Shown one piece after another: positions 1 to 8,389 of a stretch of DNA of 64,000 nt. Location of the stretch: assembly GCA_015075635.1 (NCBI GenBank), contig JABTUA010000002.1:1302001-1366000 (forward strand), given 5' to 3'. Within the stretch, counting starts at the first letter, position 1. Every line of letters begins with the position of its first letter. The translations under genes and the position numbers were made by a program. The stretch is from Polyangiaceae bacterium (GTDB lineage: Bacteria; Myxococcota_A; Polyangia; Polyangiales; Polyangiaceae). The notes under the pieces were generated by a model. It was not told the DNA's origin and searched no databases. It saw only the letters and a program-made list of their open reading frames with translations.

Positions 1-193
1 TGACGTTTCCACCGGCGCTGACGGTCGCCGCGCACTCGGTCTGACAGTCGTCGCCGTTACCGCCTTCCGCGACGACGCAAGCGCAGACGTTGTTGCAGCT
101 CGCGCTCGTCCCACCGCCATCGTCGTCGTTACCGCCACAAGCGGCGAGGGAGACAGTGAACGTCGCGAGGACCAGGGCCAGAAGCCGTTTCAT
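1..193 (-). CDS. Small secreted lipoprotein, 3' end outside window
   Basis: The N-terminal 64 codons of a minus-strand gene are visible; the rest lies before base 1. The ATG at 193-191 opens a classic lipoprotein signal peptide: Lys-Arg, a hydrophobic stretch and the lipobox LAAC, with the lipidated Cys at residue 19. An acidic/Gly stretch and several Cys residues follow (CNNVCAC, then DDCQTEC). A GGAGGT ribosome binding site lies just before the ATG, and a TAAGGT hexamer sits at 217-212. The gene diverges from the next gene. No named family can be assigned; outer-membrane or surface anchoring is inferred from the signal alone. Confidence 0.7.
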   Translation of the reverse strand, partial: MKRLLALVLATFTVSLAACGGNDDDGGGTSASCNNVCACVVAEGGNGDDCQTECAATVSAGGNV

Positions 194-237
194 CGAGCAC
201 CTCCGCCCGAGACCTTATCAGGATCTCGCGCATGCGA

Positions 238-243
238 TAACGT
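238..243 (+). promoter_or_regulatory. Putative -10 hexamer (TAACGT) for a leaderless start
   Basis: TAACGT lies exactly 6 bases before the ATG at 250, the spacing expected if transcription starts at the A of the start codon. It is one of many such hexamers in the window and supports 250 as the real start of the downstream gene. Confidence 0.45.
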
Positions 244-249
244 GCCGGC

Positions 250-713
250 ATGCTCGGTCGCTTGGTCACGTTGGCGCTTCTACCGCTCCTGGTTCAGGCA
301 GCGGCGGCGCGACGACCGGCGGCAGCGGCGGCGCTGCCACGGGCGGCAGCGGCGCGACCGGTGGCACCACCAGCTCGAGCTGCGCCAACGTGAAGTGCGG
401 CAGTTGCGGGCAGTGCAAGCTGGTGGGCGGCGTCGCGACCTGCGAGTGCCCGAAGGACTACCAGCTGGTCGGCGGCGAGTGCAAGCTGGCCATCGACCCT
501 TGCGCGAGCGCAGACTGTGCGGCCGACGAGGCCTGTGTTCCCGAAGCGCACTGCCAGGCTCTCGGCGCTTGCGTGAAGAAGTGCGACTGCAGCAACTGCG
601 GGAACTGCGACGGCGACAACAGCGACGGCAAGTGGAACGACTGGCAGGAGTACTGCGGCAACCCGAACCAGTCGCCGGCCACCAAGGCCTGCAACAGCTG
701 CTTGAGCCTGTGA
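250..713 (+). CDS. Cys-rich secreted protein with Gly-rich linker; apparent frameshift
   Basis: The ATG at 250 begins a signal-peptide-like sequence (MLGRLVTLALLPLL) in one frame, but the body of the protein is in another frame. That body is a Gly/Ser/Thr linker (GGSGG-type, from about 285) followed by about 19 Cys residues with CxxC spacings, ending at the TGA 711-713. No convincing start exists in the body frame, so one indel near 285-295 is likely. It may be a true mutation or a sequence error. Linker plus Cys-rich tail is a common design of myxobacterial surface lipoproteins. The stop codon directly abuts the stop of the convergent next gene. Function unknown. Confidence 0.5.
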
Positions 714-1310
714 CTAGCAGCCGCCTGCTGGTGCAAGCCCGCCGCTGCCACCGTTGACGCATGCCGGAGCCCGCGGCCCAGCCGCCGCCGCCGCCGCTCG
801 AGCTGCCGCCATTGCCGCTGCCGCTGGCTCCGCCGTTGCTCGCCCCACCGCCGCCGGTGCTCGAGCAACCGCCGGCACCGCCGCCACCGCTCGGAGGCGG
901 CGGCGCCGCGCCGCAGGTGTGCCGGCCGCCTGCATCTTGCCCGCTTGCGCGATCGGATCCCGACTCGGGCGGAAGAACTGGTAGACGCCGCGGATCACGC
1001 CGGCAGCCTTCGCCCCCTGCCAGTTCGCCTGGAACATACCGTCGGGGTAGTTGAGCCCGTCGCTGGCACGGATGAACGCGAAGTCGTAGCCGGCACCCTT
1101 CACCTTGGTCCAGTCGATGGTCGCCTGCCACTTCGAGACGTCCACGCCTTTGACCAGCGTGCCCGACTTGGGACACACGTTGACCAGCGCCTCCCCCGTG
1201 CTGTCCAGGCACGCGCTGTCCGTGCCTGCACAGCCGACGAACGAGAGGCTGGAGGCGAGCAGCCCAACCGAGAGGGCCGCCAGCACCGAGACGACCCGAG
1301 AGCTGCCCAT
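714..1310 (-). CDS. Lipoprotein with truncated GH25 lysozyme-like domain
   Basis: The 198-residue product has a signal peptide with a possible lipobox (SFVGC, Cys27). From about residue 54 it matches the start of glycoside hydrolase family 25: GVDVSKWQ with the conserved Asp57, then IDWTKVKGAGYDFAFIRASDG, the YPDGMFQANWQGAK block and GVIRGVYQFF. The match stops near residue 125 (DPIAQAGKMQ). In GH25 enzymes the catalytic D-x-E motif and the rest of the barrel come after this point; here only Ala/Arg-rich low-complexity sequence follows. Read in another frame, that stretch becomes a normal Gly/Ser linker, so a deletion or frameshift is likely. An active muramidase is not expected. Confidence 0.65.
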   Translation of the reverse strand: MGSSRVVSVLAALSVGLLASSLSFVGCAGTDSACLDSTGEALVNVCPKSGTLVKGVDVSKWQATIDWTKVKGAGYDFAFIRASDGLNYPDGMFQANWQGAKAAGVIRGVYQFFRPSRDPIAQAGKMQAAGTPAARRRRLRAVAAVPAVARAPAAVGRATAEPAAAAMAAARAAAAAAGPRAPACVNGGSGGLAPAGGC

Positions 1311-1316
1311 GGGCGG

Positions 1317-1322
1317 GTGATA
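1317..1322 (-). promoter_or_regulatory. Putative -10 hexamer (TATCAC) of the GH25-like gene
   Basis: On the minus strand TATCAC lies 6 bases before the ATG at 1310. The 56-bp divergent gap also holds TAGCCG (1355-1360), 6 bases before the ATG at 1367 on the plus strand. Confidence 0.3.
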
Positions 1323-1366
1323 CCAGCTCCGATGACACGCGGAGCCTCCCGAGTTAGCCGGACGCC

Positions 1367-3583
1367 ATGTCCAAGCGGTGGAGGATCGGGGTCGGGGTCG
1401 TGTGTGCCCTCGGGTGCCTGGGCGGGGCGTTTCACTTCGTGTACGGCGGCGGCGAGCTGGAGAGCGCGGGGACCGTGAACCCCAAGCGCCCGCCGCCGGA
1501 GAGCGTTCAGAGCCGGCGTGAGGCCGAGCGCGTGACCGGCGAGCGCTCGCAGATCTTGTTCGGCGATCTCCACGTCCACACCACGTTCTCCGCCGACGCT
1601 TTCATGCGCAGCTTGCCGCTGCTCGGCGGAGAGGGAGCACACCCGCCGGCGGACGCCTGCGACTTCGCCCGCTTCTGCTCGCAGCTCGACTTCTTCGCCA
1701 TCACGGACCACGCCGAGGGGCTGACGCCGCGGCAGTGGGCCGAGACGAAGGAGTCGGTCCGGCAATGCAACGCGGTGGCCGGGGATCCGGCGAACCCCGA
1801 CGTGGTCGCGTACACCGGCTGGGAGTGGTCGCAGGTCGGGACCACACCGAAGGAGCATTACGGCCACAAGAACGTGATCTTCCGCGAGACGGCCGAGGCC
1901 GCGCTGCCGGCGCGCCCCATCGGCGCTGGCGGCACCGTGGCGGCCGCGATGCGCAACGCCGCTCGCATGGGCGGCGGCTCCGAGCTGGATCGCCTGCTGG
2001 TTCCGGTGCGCGACTTCGCCCGGCGCCAGCGCTACCTCGACCTTCAGGAGTTTCAGCGCGAGTCGGCGCGCGTCGGGGACTGCCCAGCGGGAGTGAACAG
2101 CAAGGAGCTGCCCCGCGACTGTCGGGAGCTGGCGGCCACGCCCCGCGAGCTCTTCGACAAGCTCGATCACTGGGGCTTCGACGCGCTGGTCATCCCGCAC
2201 GGCACCACCTGGGGCTTCTACACGCCGCCTGGCTACACCTGGGACAAGCAGCTCGACCCGAGTCAGAACGACCCGAAGCGGCAGAACCTGTTCGAGATCT
2301 ACTCGGGCCACGGCAACTCCGAGGAGTACCGTTCGTGGCAGGAGGTGAACGGCGCCTTCGACGAGCCCGGCGCGACGTGTCCGGCGCCCACGCCCGATCA
2401 CGAGCCCTGCTGCTGGCGCGCCGGCGAGATCATCCGCGGGCGCTGCGCGGACGCGCCCGCCGCCGAGTGCGAGCGGCGCGTCGAGAAGGCGCGCCTGGAC
2501 TACGTGCGCGCGGGCGTGGCCGGTCACCTGACGGTGCCTGGCGCCGGCGTCGAGGACTGGAAGGACTGCGGACAGTGTCGCGACTGTTTCAACCCCGCGT
2601 TCAGCTATCGGCCCGGCGCCTCCGCGCAGTACGCGCTGGCGAAGGGCGCGAATTTCGGCTTCATCGCCTCCAGCGACAACCACAGCGCACGCCCGGGCAC
2701 CGGCTACAAGGAATTCGGCCGCCGCAAGATGGGTGAGGCCACCGGGCCCGAGAGCGAGTCCTGGCGCCAGCGCTTCTTCCCCAAGCAGAAGCCGCCGTTG
2801 CCGGAGAGCGAGTCACTTGGCGCGGAGGATCTGATGAAGCTGGCTCCGTTCCAGCTCGTGCACCTGGAGCGACAAGCCAGCTTCTTCATGACCGGCGGGT
2901 TGGTCGCGGTCCACAGCCAGGGACGCTCGCGGGAAGCCATCTGGGACGCGCTGCGACGCCGCGAGGTGTACGGCACCTCCGGCGAGCGCATCCTGCTCTG
3001 GTTCGATCTGGAGAACGGCCCGTCCGGACGCGTGGCGATGGGCTCCGAGGTGAAGCTCGGCACGGCGCCGAAGCTCCGCGTGCGCGCGGCCGGCGCGTTC
3101 GCGCAGAAGCCGGGTTGCCCCGACTGGGTCCACGAGCGCCTGGGCGCCCGCGACGTCGAGCGCCTCTGCCTGGGCGAGTGCTTCAACGCCGGCGACCAGC
3201 GCCGGCGCATCACCCGCGTCGAGGTGGTGCGCATCCGCCCGCTCCGGGGCGCGGACGCCGAGCTCGCGACGGCGATCGACGACCCCTGGAAGCGCGTGAG
3301 CTGCGACGCAGGGCGCGAGATCTGCGAGATCGAGCTCGAGGACCCGGAGTTCGTCGAAGGGAAGCGCGACGTCATCTACTACGTGCGCGCCATCCAGGAG
3401 CCCACGCCGGCGGTGAACGCCGGCGGCTTGCGCTGCGAGCGCGACGCGGCCGGCAACTGCGTCCAGGCCCGGCCCTGCTACGGCGACTACCGCACGAAGT
3501 TCGAGGACGACTGCCTCAGCGAGAACGAGGAGCGCGCCTGGTCGTCACCCATCTACGTGCGTTGGCAGGAGGTCACGCCATGA
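1367..3583 (+). CDS. DUF3604 family protein (PHP-like metallo-domain)
   Basis: This 738-residue protein has an N-terminal membrane segment or signal (about residues 7-27) and is probably exported. The body matches the DUF3604 family, related to PHP-type metal-dependent phosphoesterases: LHVHT at 68-72, AITDHAE with Asp114/His115, the GWEW motif, and SSDNHSARPG near residue 436 supply His/Asp residues suited to a metal site. The biochemical reaction of the family is not established. It has many Cys residues, consistent with a periplasmic location. The stop TGA overlaps the ATG of the following PpiC-like gene, so the two are translationally coupled and the next gene may help fold this product. 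Confidence 0.85.
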   Translation: MSKRWRIGVGVVCALGCLGGAFHFVYGGGELESAGTVNPKRPPPESVQSRREAERVTGERSQILFGDLHVHTTFSADAFMRSLPLLGGEGAHPPADACDFARFCSQLDFFAITDHAEGLTPRQWAETKESVRQCNAVAGDPANPDVVAYTGWEWSQVGTTPKEHYGHKNVIFRETAEAALPARPIGAGGTVAAAMRNAARMGGGSELDRLLVPVRDFARRQRYLDLQEFQRESARVGDCPAGVNSKELPRDCRELAATPRELFDKLDHWGFDALVIPHGTTWGFYTPPGYTWDKQLDPSQNDPKRQNLFEIYSGHGNSEEYRSWQEVNGAFDEPGATCPAPTPDHEPCCWRAGEIIRGRCADAPAAECERRVEKARLDYVRAGVAGHLTVPGAGVEDWKDCGQCRDCFNPAFSYRPGASAQYALAKGANFGFIASSDNHSARPGTGYKEFGRRKMGEATGPESESWRQRFFPKQKPPLPESESLGAEDLMKLAPFQLVHLERQASFFMTGGLVAVHSQGRSREAIWDALRRREVYGTSGERILLWFDLENGPSGRVAMGSEVKLGTAPKLRVRAAGAFAQKPGCPDWVHERLGARDVERLCLGECFNAGDQRRRITRVEVVRIRPLRGADAELATAIDDPWKRVSCDAGREICEIELEDPEFVEGKRDVIYYVRAIQEPTPAVNAGGLRCERDAAGNCVQARPCYGDYRTKFEDDCLSENEERAWSSPIYVRWQEVTP

Positions 3584-4413
3584 AGACACCGGGGAATTGG
3601 CTGCTTTTGTGCGGCGCGCTGGCGGGCGTCGCGCTGGCGACGGCGGGCATCGTGCGCGCGCCGAGCCCTCGGCTTCCAGACGACGCGGTGGCCGTGGTCA
3701 ACGGTCAGCCGATCCGACGCGCCGACTACGAGACCGCGCTGGCCGCCGCCGCCGCGGACGGGAAGCGCGGGACGGAGGATCCTGCGCTCCGACGCCACGT
3801 GCTCGAACGCCTGATCGACGAGGAGCTGCTGGTGCAGGCGGCGCTCGAGCTCGGGCTGGCTCAGCGCGACCGGCGGGTGCGAGCGGATCTGTCGTCGGCG
3901 ACCTTGAGCTTCGTCACGGAGGCGCCCGCGAAGGAGCCGAGCGAGGGCGAGCTGCGGGACTTCTTCCGCGAGAACACGGGTTACTTCACGAGCGACGCTC
4001 GCGTCGAGGTCGAGGAGCTGTACTTCGAGGGCCCGGCTGCGCGGAGCCGCGCACTCGCAGCGCGCGCGGACTGGCGAGAAGGGCGAACCGTGCCCGCGGA
4101 CCCACCGCCTCTGCCGCTGCCAGCGGGTCAGCTTCCGCTGACCAAGCTCGAGCAGTACCTCGGCCCGAAGCTGGCGCGCGCCCTGGGCGAGCTGCCCGTG
4201 GGTGAGATCAGCGAGCCGCTGGTGAGCGGCGACGGCTACCGGCTCCTCCGCGTGAAGTCCCGCGGCGGCGGGTCCCCGCCGCGCTTCGAGGACGTGCGCG
4301 AGCTGGTGGGCGCCGAATGGCGACGGCGAGCATCGGAGCGAGAGCTGCGTCGTTTCCTGGCCGAGCGTCGGGCGCGCGCGAAGCTCTCTCTACTGCCGGA
4401 GCTCGGCTCGTGA
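3580..4413 (+). CDS. PpiC/SurA-like peptidylprolyl isomerase, membrane-anchored
   Basis: The 277-residue product has an N-terminal membrane anchor or signal (about residues 6-25), then a SurA/PrsA-type N-domain (VAVVNGQPIRRADYE, followed by a helix with LIDEELLVQAALELGL), and a parvulin-like C-terminal region (GQLPLTKLEQYLG, LPVGEISEPLVSGDGYRLLRV). It is expected to assist folding of exported proteins. The rotamase region is short, so catalytic activity is uncertain. ATG overlaps the DUF3604 stop (ATGA), and its own stop overlaps the next start (GTGA). This places it in the middle of a three-gene coupled operon, and its neighbours are the probable clients. Confidence 0.8.
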   Translation: MKTPGNWLLLCGALAGVALATAGIVRAPSPRLPDDAVAVVNGQPIRRADYETALAAAAADGKRGTEDPALRRHVLERLIDEELLVQAALELGLAQRDRRVRADLSSATLSFVTEAPAKEPSEGELRDFFRENTGYFTSDARVEVEELYFEGPAARSRALAARADWREGRTVPADPPPLPLPAGQLPLTKLEQYLGPKLARALGELPVGEISEPLVSGDGYRLLRVKSRGGGSPPRFEDVRELVGAEWRRRASERELRRFLAERRARAKLSLLPELGS

Positions 4414-5570
4414 AGCGGCTCGCCCTCTTGCTGTTCGGCCTGTGTTTGCTGCTCTGGTGCAGCCGCTCCGAGGCGCACACGCGCAGCGTGTCGTACTCGA
4501 CCTGGCGCATCGACGGGCACGCCGCGACGGTGACGGCCCGCGTCAGCTTGCTCGACGCGAGCCTGATCGCTGGGGCGGGCCTGACGGCGCACGTCCGCGA
4601 GGGCCTGCTCCTCTCGACCCCGGCGGGCGCCTGTCGAGCGACCGAGCCGCGGCAGCGCCAGAGCGATCCGGAGTGGATCGAGCTGGTGTGGAGCGTGAGC
4701 TGTCCGGGCGAGGGAGCGCTGACGCTCGGGAGCTCGCTCTTCGTGGCGCAGAACCCGTCCCACCTGCACCTGGCGCGCGTGAGCTTCGGCGACGCGCCGC
4801 CCAGCGAGCACGTGCTCGACGCCCGCGGGCAGAGCGCCACGCTGGAGCGGAGCGCACCCGCGCCCGAGAGCTTCTCTCGCTTCGTTTGGTTGGGCGTGGA
4901 GCACATCGCCACGGGTTGGGACCACCTGCTCTTCGTGCTGATGCTGCTGTTCGCCGCGAGGAGCCTGCGCGGCGCGGCGCTGGTGGTCACCGGTTTCACG
5001 CTGGGGCACAGCGCCACCTTGACCCTCACGGTGCTCGGCGCATTGGCACCCCGCGAGGGACCGGTCGAGGCCCTGATCGCCGCGAGCATCGCGCTGCTCG
5101 CGGTGGAGAACGTCTGGATCGGCGAGGGCCGCGAGCGCGCGCTCTTGCCCGTCGCGGCGGTCCTGACGCTCGTGCTGTCGGCGCTCGCCGCCCTCGCGCT
5201 CTCGCGCTCGGTGGCGCCTGCGCTCTTCGGTGTGGCGCTGTTCGCGGCCTGCTACTTCACTCTAGTCGGCAGGAGCGAGCGGCCAGAGCTGGGTCGCGCA
5301 GCGGTGGCTGCGCTGTTCGGCCTGGTCCACGGCTTCGGCTTCGCGCGAGTGCTCACGAGCATGGAGCTCTCCCCCGTACGCCTCGCCCGCGCTCTCGTCG
5401 GCTTCAACCTCGGCGTGGAGCTCGGACAGCTCGCGGTGATCGCGCTTGCGTTCCCGTTGCTCCTCGCCGTCAGGCGGCGCGCGCCGGAGCGTCCACTCGG
5501 AAGGGTCGCCGCGAGCGCTGCGCTCGTTCTCGCCTGCTACTGGTTCGTGGTGCGGGCGTTCGACGCCTGA
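4410..5570 (+). CDS. HupE/UreJ family membrane protein
   Basis: The GTG at 4410 overlaps the previous stop and gives a clean signal peptide ending near the SEAH site, so it was preferred to an upstream in-frame ATG inside the PpiC gene. The 386-residue product has an exported N-terminal domain of about 140 residues, then a multi-pass C-terminal half with the family signature HIATGWDHLLFVL, plus GFTLGHSATL and FGLVHGFGFA, giving several membrane-embedded His residues. Some HupE/UreJ relatives are nickel permeases tied to hydrogenase or urease, but neither enzyme is encoded nearby. Metal uptake or metal delivery to the DUF3604 protein is an inference. Confidence 0.85.
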   Translation: MKRLALLLFGLCLLLWCSRSEAHTRSVSYSTWRIDGHAATVTARVSLLDASLIAGAGLTAHVREGLLLSTPAGACRATEPRQRQSDPEWIELVWSVSCPGEGALTLGSSLFVAQNPSHLHLARVSFGDAPPSEHVLDARGQSATLERSAPAPESFSRFVWLGVEHIATGWDHLLFVLMLLFAARSLRGAALVVTGFTLGHSATLTLTVLGALAPREGPVEALIAASIALLAVENVWIGEGRERALLPVAAVLTLVLSALAALALSRSVAPALFGVALFAACYFTLVGRSERPELGRAAVAALFGLVHGFGFARVLTSMELSPVRLARALVGFNLGVELGQLAVIALAFPLLLAVRRRAPERPLGRVAASAALVLACYWFVVRAFDA

Positions 5571-5590
5571 ATCCCGCAGCGCGTCAGCGC

Positions 5591-5604
5591 TTGACCACGG
5601 TCAA
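5591..5604. promoter_or_regulatory. Perfect inverted repeat TTGACC-AC-GGTCAA
   Basis: A 6-bp perfect dyad with a 2-bp centre lies in the 225-bp gap before the response-regulator gene. GCGCTTGACC recurs about 24 bases downstream (5611-5620), giving a half-site repeat. It could be an operator; no regulator can be named. Confidence 0.3.
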
Positions 5605-5795
5605 CAGCCGCGCTTGACCGCGCCTTTCCGCGGGGTCACGCTTCAGTCGCTTCGCACCGAGACTCGCACTCTCACCCCGAGTCGCTCACCTCCGACCACC
5701 TAGCTTCCGTATCAATGCGGATTCTCGCCTGGATTCCGGAGGTCTAACGACTGTACCGGGCGCGAAGATCGCGGTGGCTCCCCCGCCGCTCACTG

Positions 5796-6467
5796 ATGCA
5801 CGCAATACCAACACCCAAGACCCGAGACGACCGGCTGCGGGTCATGCTCATCGACGACCACCCGGTGGTGCTCGCTGGGCTGAAGAGCTTTCTGCGCGAC
5901 GCTCCCGGCGTCGAGATCTTCGCGACCGCCGTGGACACGAACGAGGCCGTGGGCCGCGCGGCTCACCTGCGCCCCGACGTCTTCCTGGTCACCCTCAGCG
6001 GCTCGACCCCGGGCCCGCTGGACGCCGTCCGCATGCTCCGTGCTCGTTTCCCGGAGGTCGCCGTGGTGGTCCTGGGGCTCGACTCCGGCTGCGCCTCGGC
6101 GAAGGAGCTGATGGTAGCGGGAGCCAGCGCGTTCCTGGACAAGACGGCCGGACGCGACGCCGTGCTGGCGGTGCTCGGGCAGCTTCGCACGGACGAGGAC
6201 ACGGGGTCCCGGCGCTTGCTCGCGCTCGGCGACTCGGTCCCGCCTCCGCCCAGCTCCGGCAGCGGCTCGCTGTCGCGGCGCGAGCTCCAGGTCCTGACCT
6301 TGATCGCCGACGGCTTCACCAACAAGCAGATCGCCGACGAGCTCGGCATCAGCGTGCGGACCGTCGAAACCCACCGCGAGCGCTTGATGCGCAAGCTCAA
6401 CGTCCAGGGAACGGCCGCGCTGACCAAAGCGGCCATCGCGCTCGGACTGGTCAGCGCCAGGTCCTGA
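5796..6467 (+). CDS. NarL/LuxR-type response regulator with altered phospho-site
   Basis: The 223-residue protein has a CheY-like receiver (about residues 14-130) and a C-terminal LuxR-type helix-turn-helix (about 158-223: LSRRELQVLTLIADGFTNKQIADELGISVRTVETH). The acidic pair Asp20-Asp21 and the conserved Lys116 are present, but the position of the phosphorylated Asp at the end of strand 3 is Thr66 (VFLVTLSG where VLMDLSMPG is usual). It is therefore probably an atypical receiver not controlled by ordinary Asp phosphorylation. No histidine kinase is adjacent. The DNA-binding domain looks intact, so a transcription factor role is likely; targets are unknown. Confidence 0.88.
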   Translation: MHAIPTPKTRDDRLRVMLIDDHPVVLAGLKSFLRDAPGVEIFATAVDTNEAVGRAAHLRPDVFLVTLSGSTPGPLDAVRMLRARFPEVAVVVLGLDSGCASAKELMVAGASAFLDKTAGRDAVLAVLGQLRTDEDTGSRRLLALGDSVPPPPSSGSGSLSRRELQVLTLIADGFTNKQIADELGISVRTVETHRERLMRKLNVQGTAALTKAAIALGLVSARS

Positions 6468-6556
6468 GAGCGGGGCGGCCGACTGCCGGCGAAAAAGCCG
6501 AGAGCTTCGGACGTCCCGGGGGCGCCGGCGCCTGGTAGAACGAGCGTCTTCGCTTT

Positions 6557-8389
6557 ATGCGATGGTCCTTCGCTCGCATGGCTAGCCCGAGCCCTCCTCC
6601 GTCCGAGATCCCCGTCACGCTCGGCGCACACTTCGCTCGGCAGCTGCCTCGCTACGGCGTCGGCCTGGTGCTGATCGCGGTCTACCAGCTGGCGCAGTAC
6701 TGGTTCGACACGCGGCTGATGCGAGCCATCGACCTGGCGGTCAGCGATCAGCGCTCCGCGGCGACGCTGCTCGGGCTCGCGCTGATCGGCGTGGCCATCG
6801 CCTCCTTCGCCATCCGCGTGCTCTCCCGCGTGGCCATCTTCAACGGCGGGCGCATCGCCGAGTACGAGCTGCGCCGGGCGATGCTCGATCGCCTGCAGAA
6901 GCTGGGCCCGGCCTTCTACCGCCGCATGAGCACCGGGGAGATCATGAGCCGCGTCACCAACGACCTGACCCAGGTCCGGCTGTTGCTCGGCTTCGGCGTG
7001 CTCAACGTGATCAACACGGTGCTCGCGCTGGCGAGCGCGCTGGCCGTGACGCTCGGCATGTCGTGGAAGCTGACCCTTGCCTCTCTGTCGTCGCTGCCGC
7101 TGCTCTTACTGGTGACGCGGCACTTTTCGCGGCAGATCTTCACGCGCCAGAAGGACTACCAGGACAGCCTCGGCATGATGAGCGAGATGGTGCAGTCCAG
7201 CATCGCCGGCATGCGCGTGGTCAAGTCGTTCTCGCTCGAAGACAGCGAGAAGGCCCGCTTCGAGAAGCAGAACCAGCACTACTACGAGAAGACGCTGTCT
7301 CTGGCCCGGCTGCGCGGCAGCATGGGCCCGATCATGAGCGCGATCACCACCGTGGGCATCCTGGTGGTGTTCTGGTACGGCGGGCACTTGATGCTGGCGG
7401 GCGAGCTCAGCGCCGGCGGCTTCTTGGCCTTCTACCGCGCGCTGGCTCGGCTCACCTGGCCGCTCATCGCGCTCGGCTTCCTGGTGGGCCTGGTGCAGCG
7501 CGGTCGCGCCTCTTGGGCGCGGCTGCGCGAGGTCTTCGAGGCCCAACCGGACATCGTGGACGGTGAGCTCGCGCCGCCTCCGGCGATCCAGGGCTCGCTC
7601 TCGGTGAAGCACCTCTCCTTCGCGTACGGCGACGAGCCGGTGCTGTCCGACGTGAGCTTCGAGCTGCCGGCGGGGAAGTCCTTGGCCATCCTCGGCCGCA
7701 CCGGCAGCGGCAAGAGCACGCTCGCAGTGCTGCTCCCGCGCCTTCAGCCCGCACCGCGCGGCAGCATCTTCCTGGACGGCACGGACGTGTGCGACCTGCC
7801 GCTCGAGAGCGTGCGCAGCGCCATCGGCTACGCTCAGCAGAACGCCTTCCTGTTCTCGACCACCATCGGTCGCAACATCGCCTTCGCGCTCGACGAGCCC
7901 GACGCCAAGCAGAGCCTGCTCACGGTGCGCGAGGCCGCGCGGGAGGCGCACATCTTGGACGAGGTCCTCGGTCTGCCGGACGGCTTCGACACGGTGGTCG
8001 GCGAGCGCGGCGTGCAGCTCTCCGGGGGTCAGAAGCAGCGCGTGGCGCTGGCCCGCGCCTTCGTGAGCGAGCCGAAGATCCTGGTCCTGGACGACCCGCT
8101 CTCCGCCGTGGACGCGCGCACGGAGAAGGGCATCCTGGAGGCCATCGAGCGCCAAAAGCGCGAGCGCGGCCTGATCCTGATCACGCACCGCGTCGCCGCC
8201 GCTTCGCGCTGCGATCAGATCGTGGTGCTGGAGCAGGGCAAGATCGTCGAGCGCGGCAGCCACGACGAGCTCGTGGCGAGCGGGGGCCTGTACTCGGTGT
8301 TCGCCGAGGAGCAGCGCATCGAGAGCGAGCTCGCGCGGCTCGGCGCCGAGGAGCTGCCGCCCTCGAGTCGGGAGGTCTCCGCGCCATGA
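6557..8389 (+). CDS. ABC exporter half-transporter, degenerate-site subunit (MdlA-like)
   Basis: The 610-residue protein has an N-terminal six-helix type I exporter domain (to about residue 330) and a C-terminal nucleotide-binding domain: Walker A GRTGSGKST near 378, Q-loop QQNAF, signature LSGGQKQR near 490, Walker B LVLDD near 511. The residue after Walker B is Asp rather than the catalytic Glu (LDDPLSAVD), the hallmark of the degenerate half in heterodimeric exporters. The next gene, overlapping by ATGA, supplies the catalytic Glu. A second in-frame ATG at 6578 is also possible as start. Substrate cannot be told; peptides, lipids or drugs are all possible. Confidence 0.9.
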   Translation: MRWSFARMASPSPPPSEIPVTLGAHFARQLPRYGVGLVLIAVYQLAQYWFDTRLMRAIDLAVSDQRSAATLLGLALIGVAIASFAIRVLSRVAIFNGGRIAEYELRRAMLDRLQKLGPAFYRRMSTGEIMSRVTNDLTQVRLLLGFGVLNVINTVLALASALAVTLGMSWKLTLASLSSLPLLLLVTRHFSRQIFTRQKDYQDSLGMMSEMVQSSIAGMRVVKSFSLEDSEKARFEKQNQHYYEKTLSLARLRGSMGPIMSAITTVGILVVFWYGGHLMLAGELSAGGFLAFYRALARLTWPLIALGFLVGLVQRGRASWARLREVFEAQPDIVDGELAPPPAIQGSLSVKHLSFAYGDEPVLSDVSFELPAGKSLAILGRTGSGKSTLAVLLPRLQPAPRGSIFLDGTDVCDLPLESVRSAIGYAQQNAFLFSTTIGRNIAFALDEPDAKQSLLTVREAAREAHILDEVLGLPDGFDTVVGERGVQLSGGQKQRVALARAFVSEPKILVLDDPLSAVDARTEKGILEAIERQKRERGLILITHRVAAASRCDQIVVLEQGKIVERGSHDELVASGGLYSVFAEEQRIESELARLGAEELPPSSREVSAP

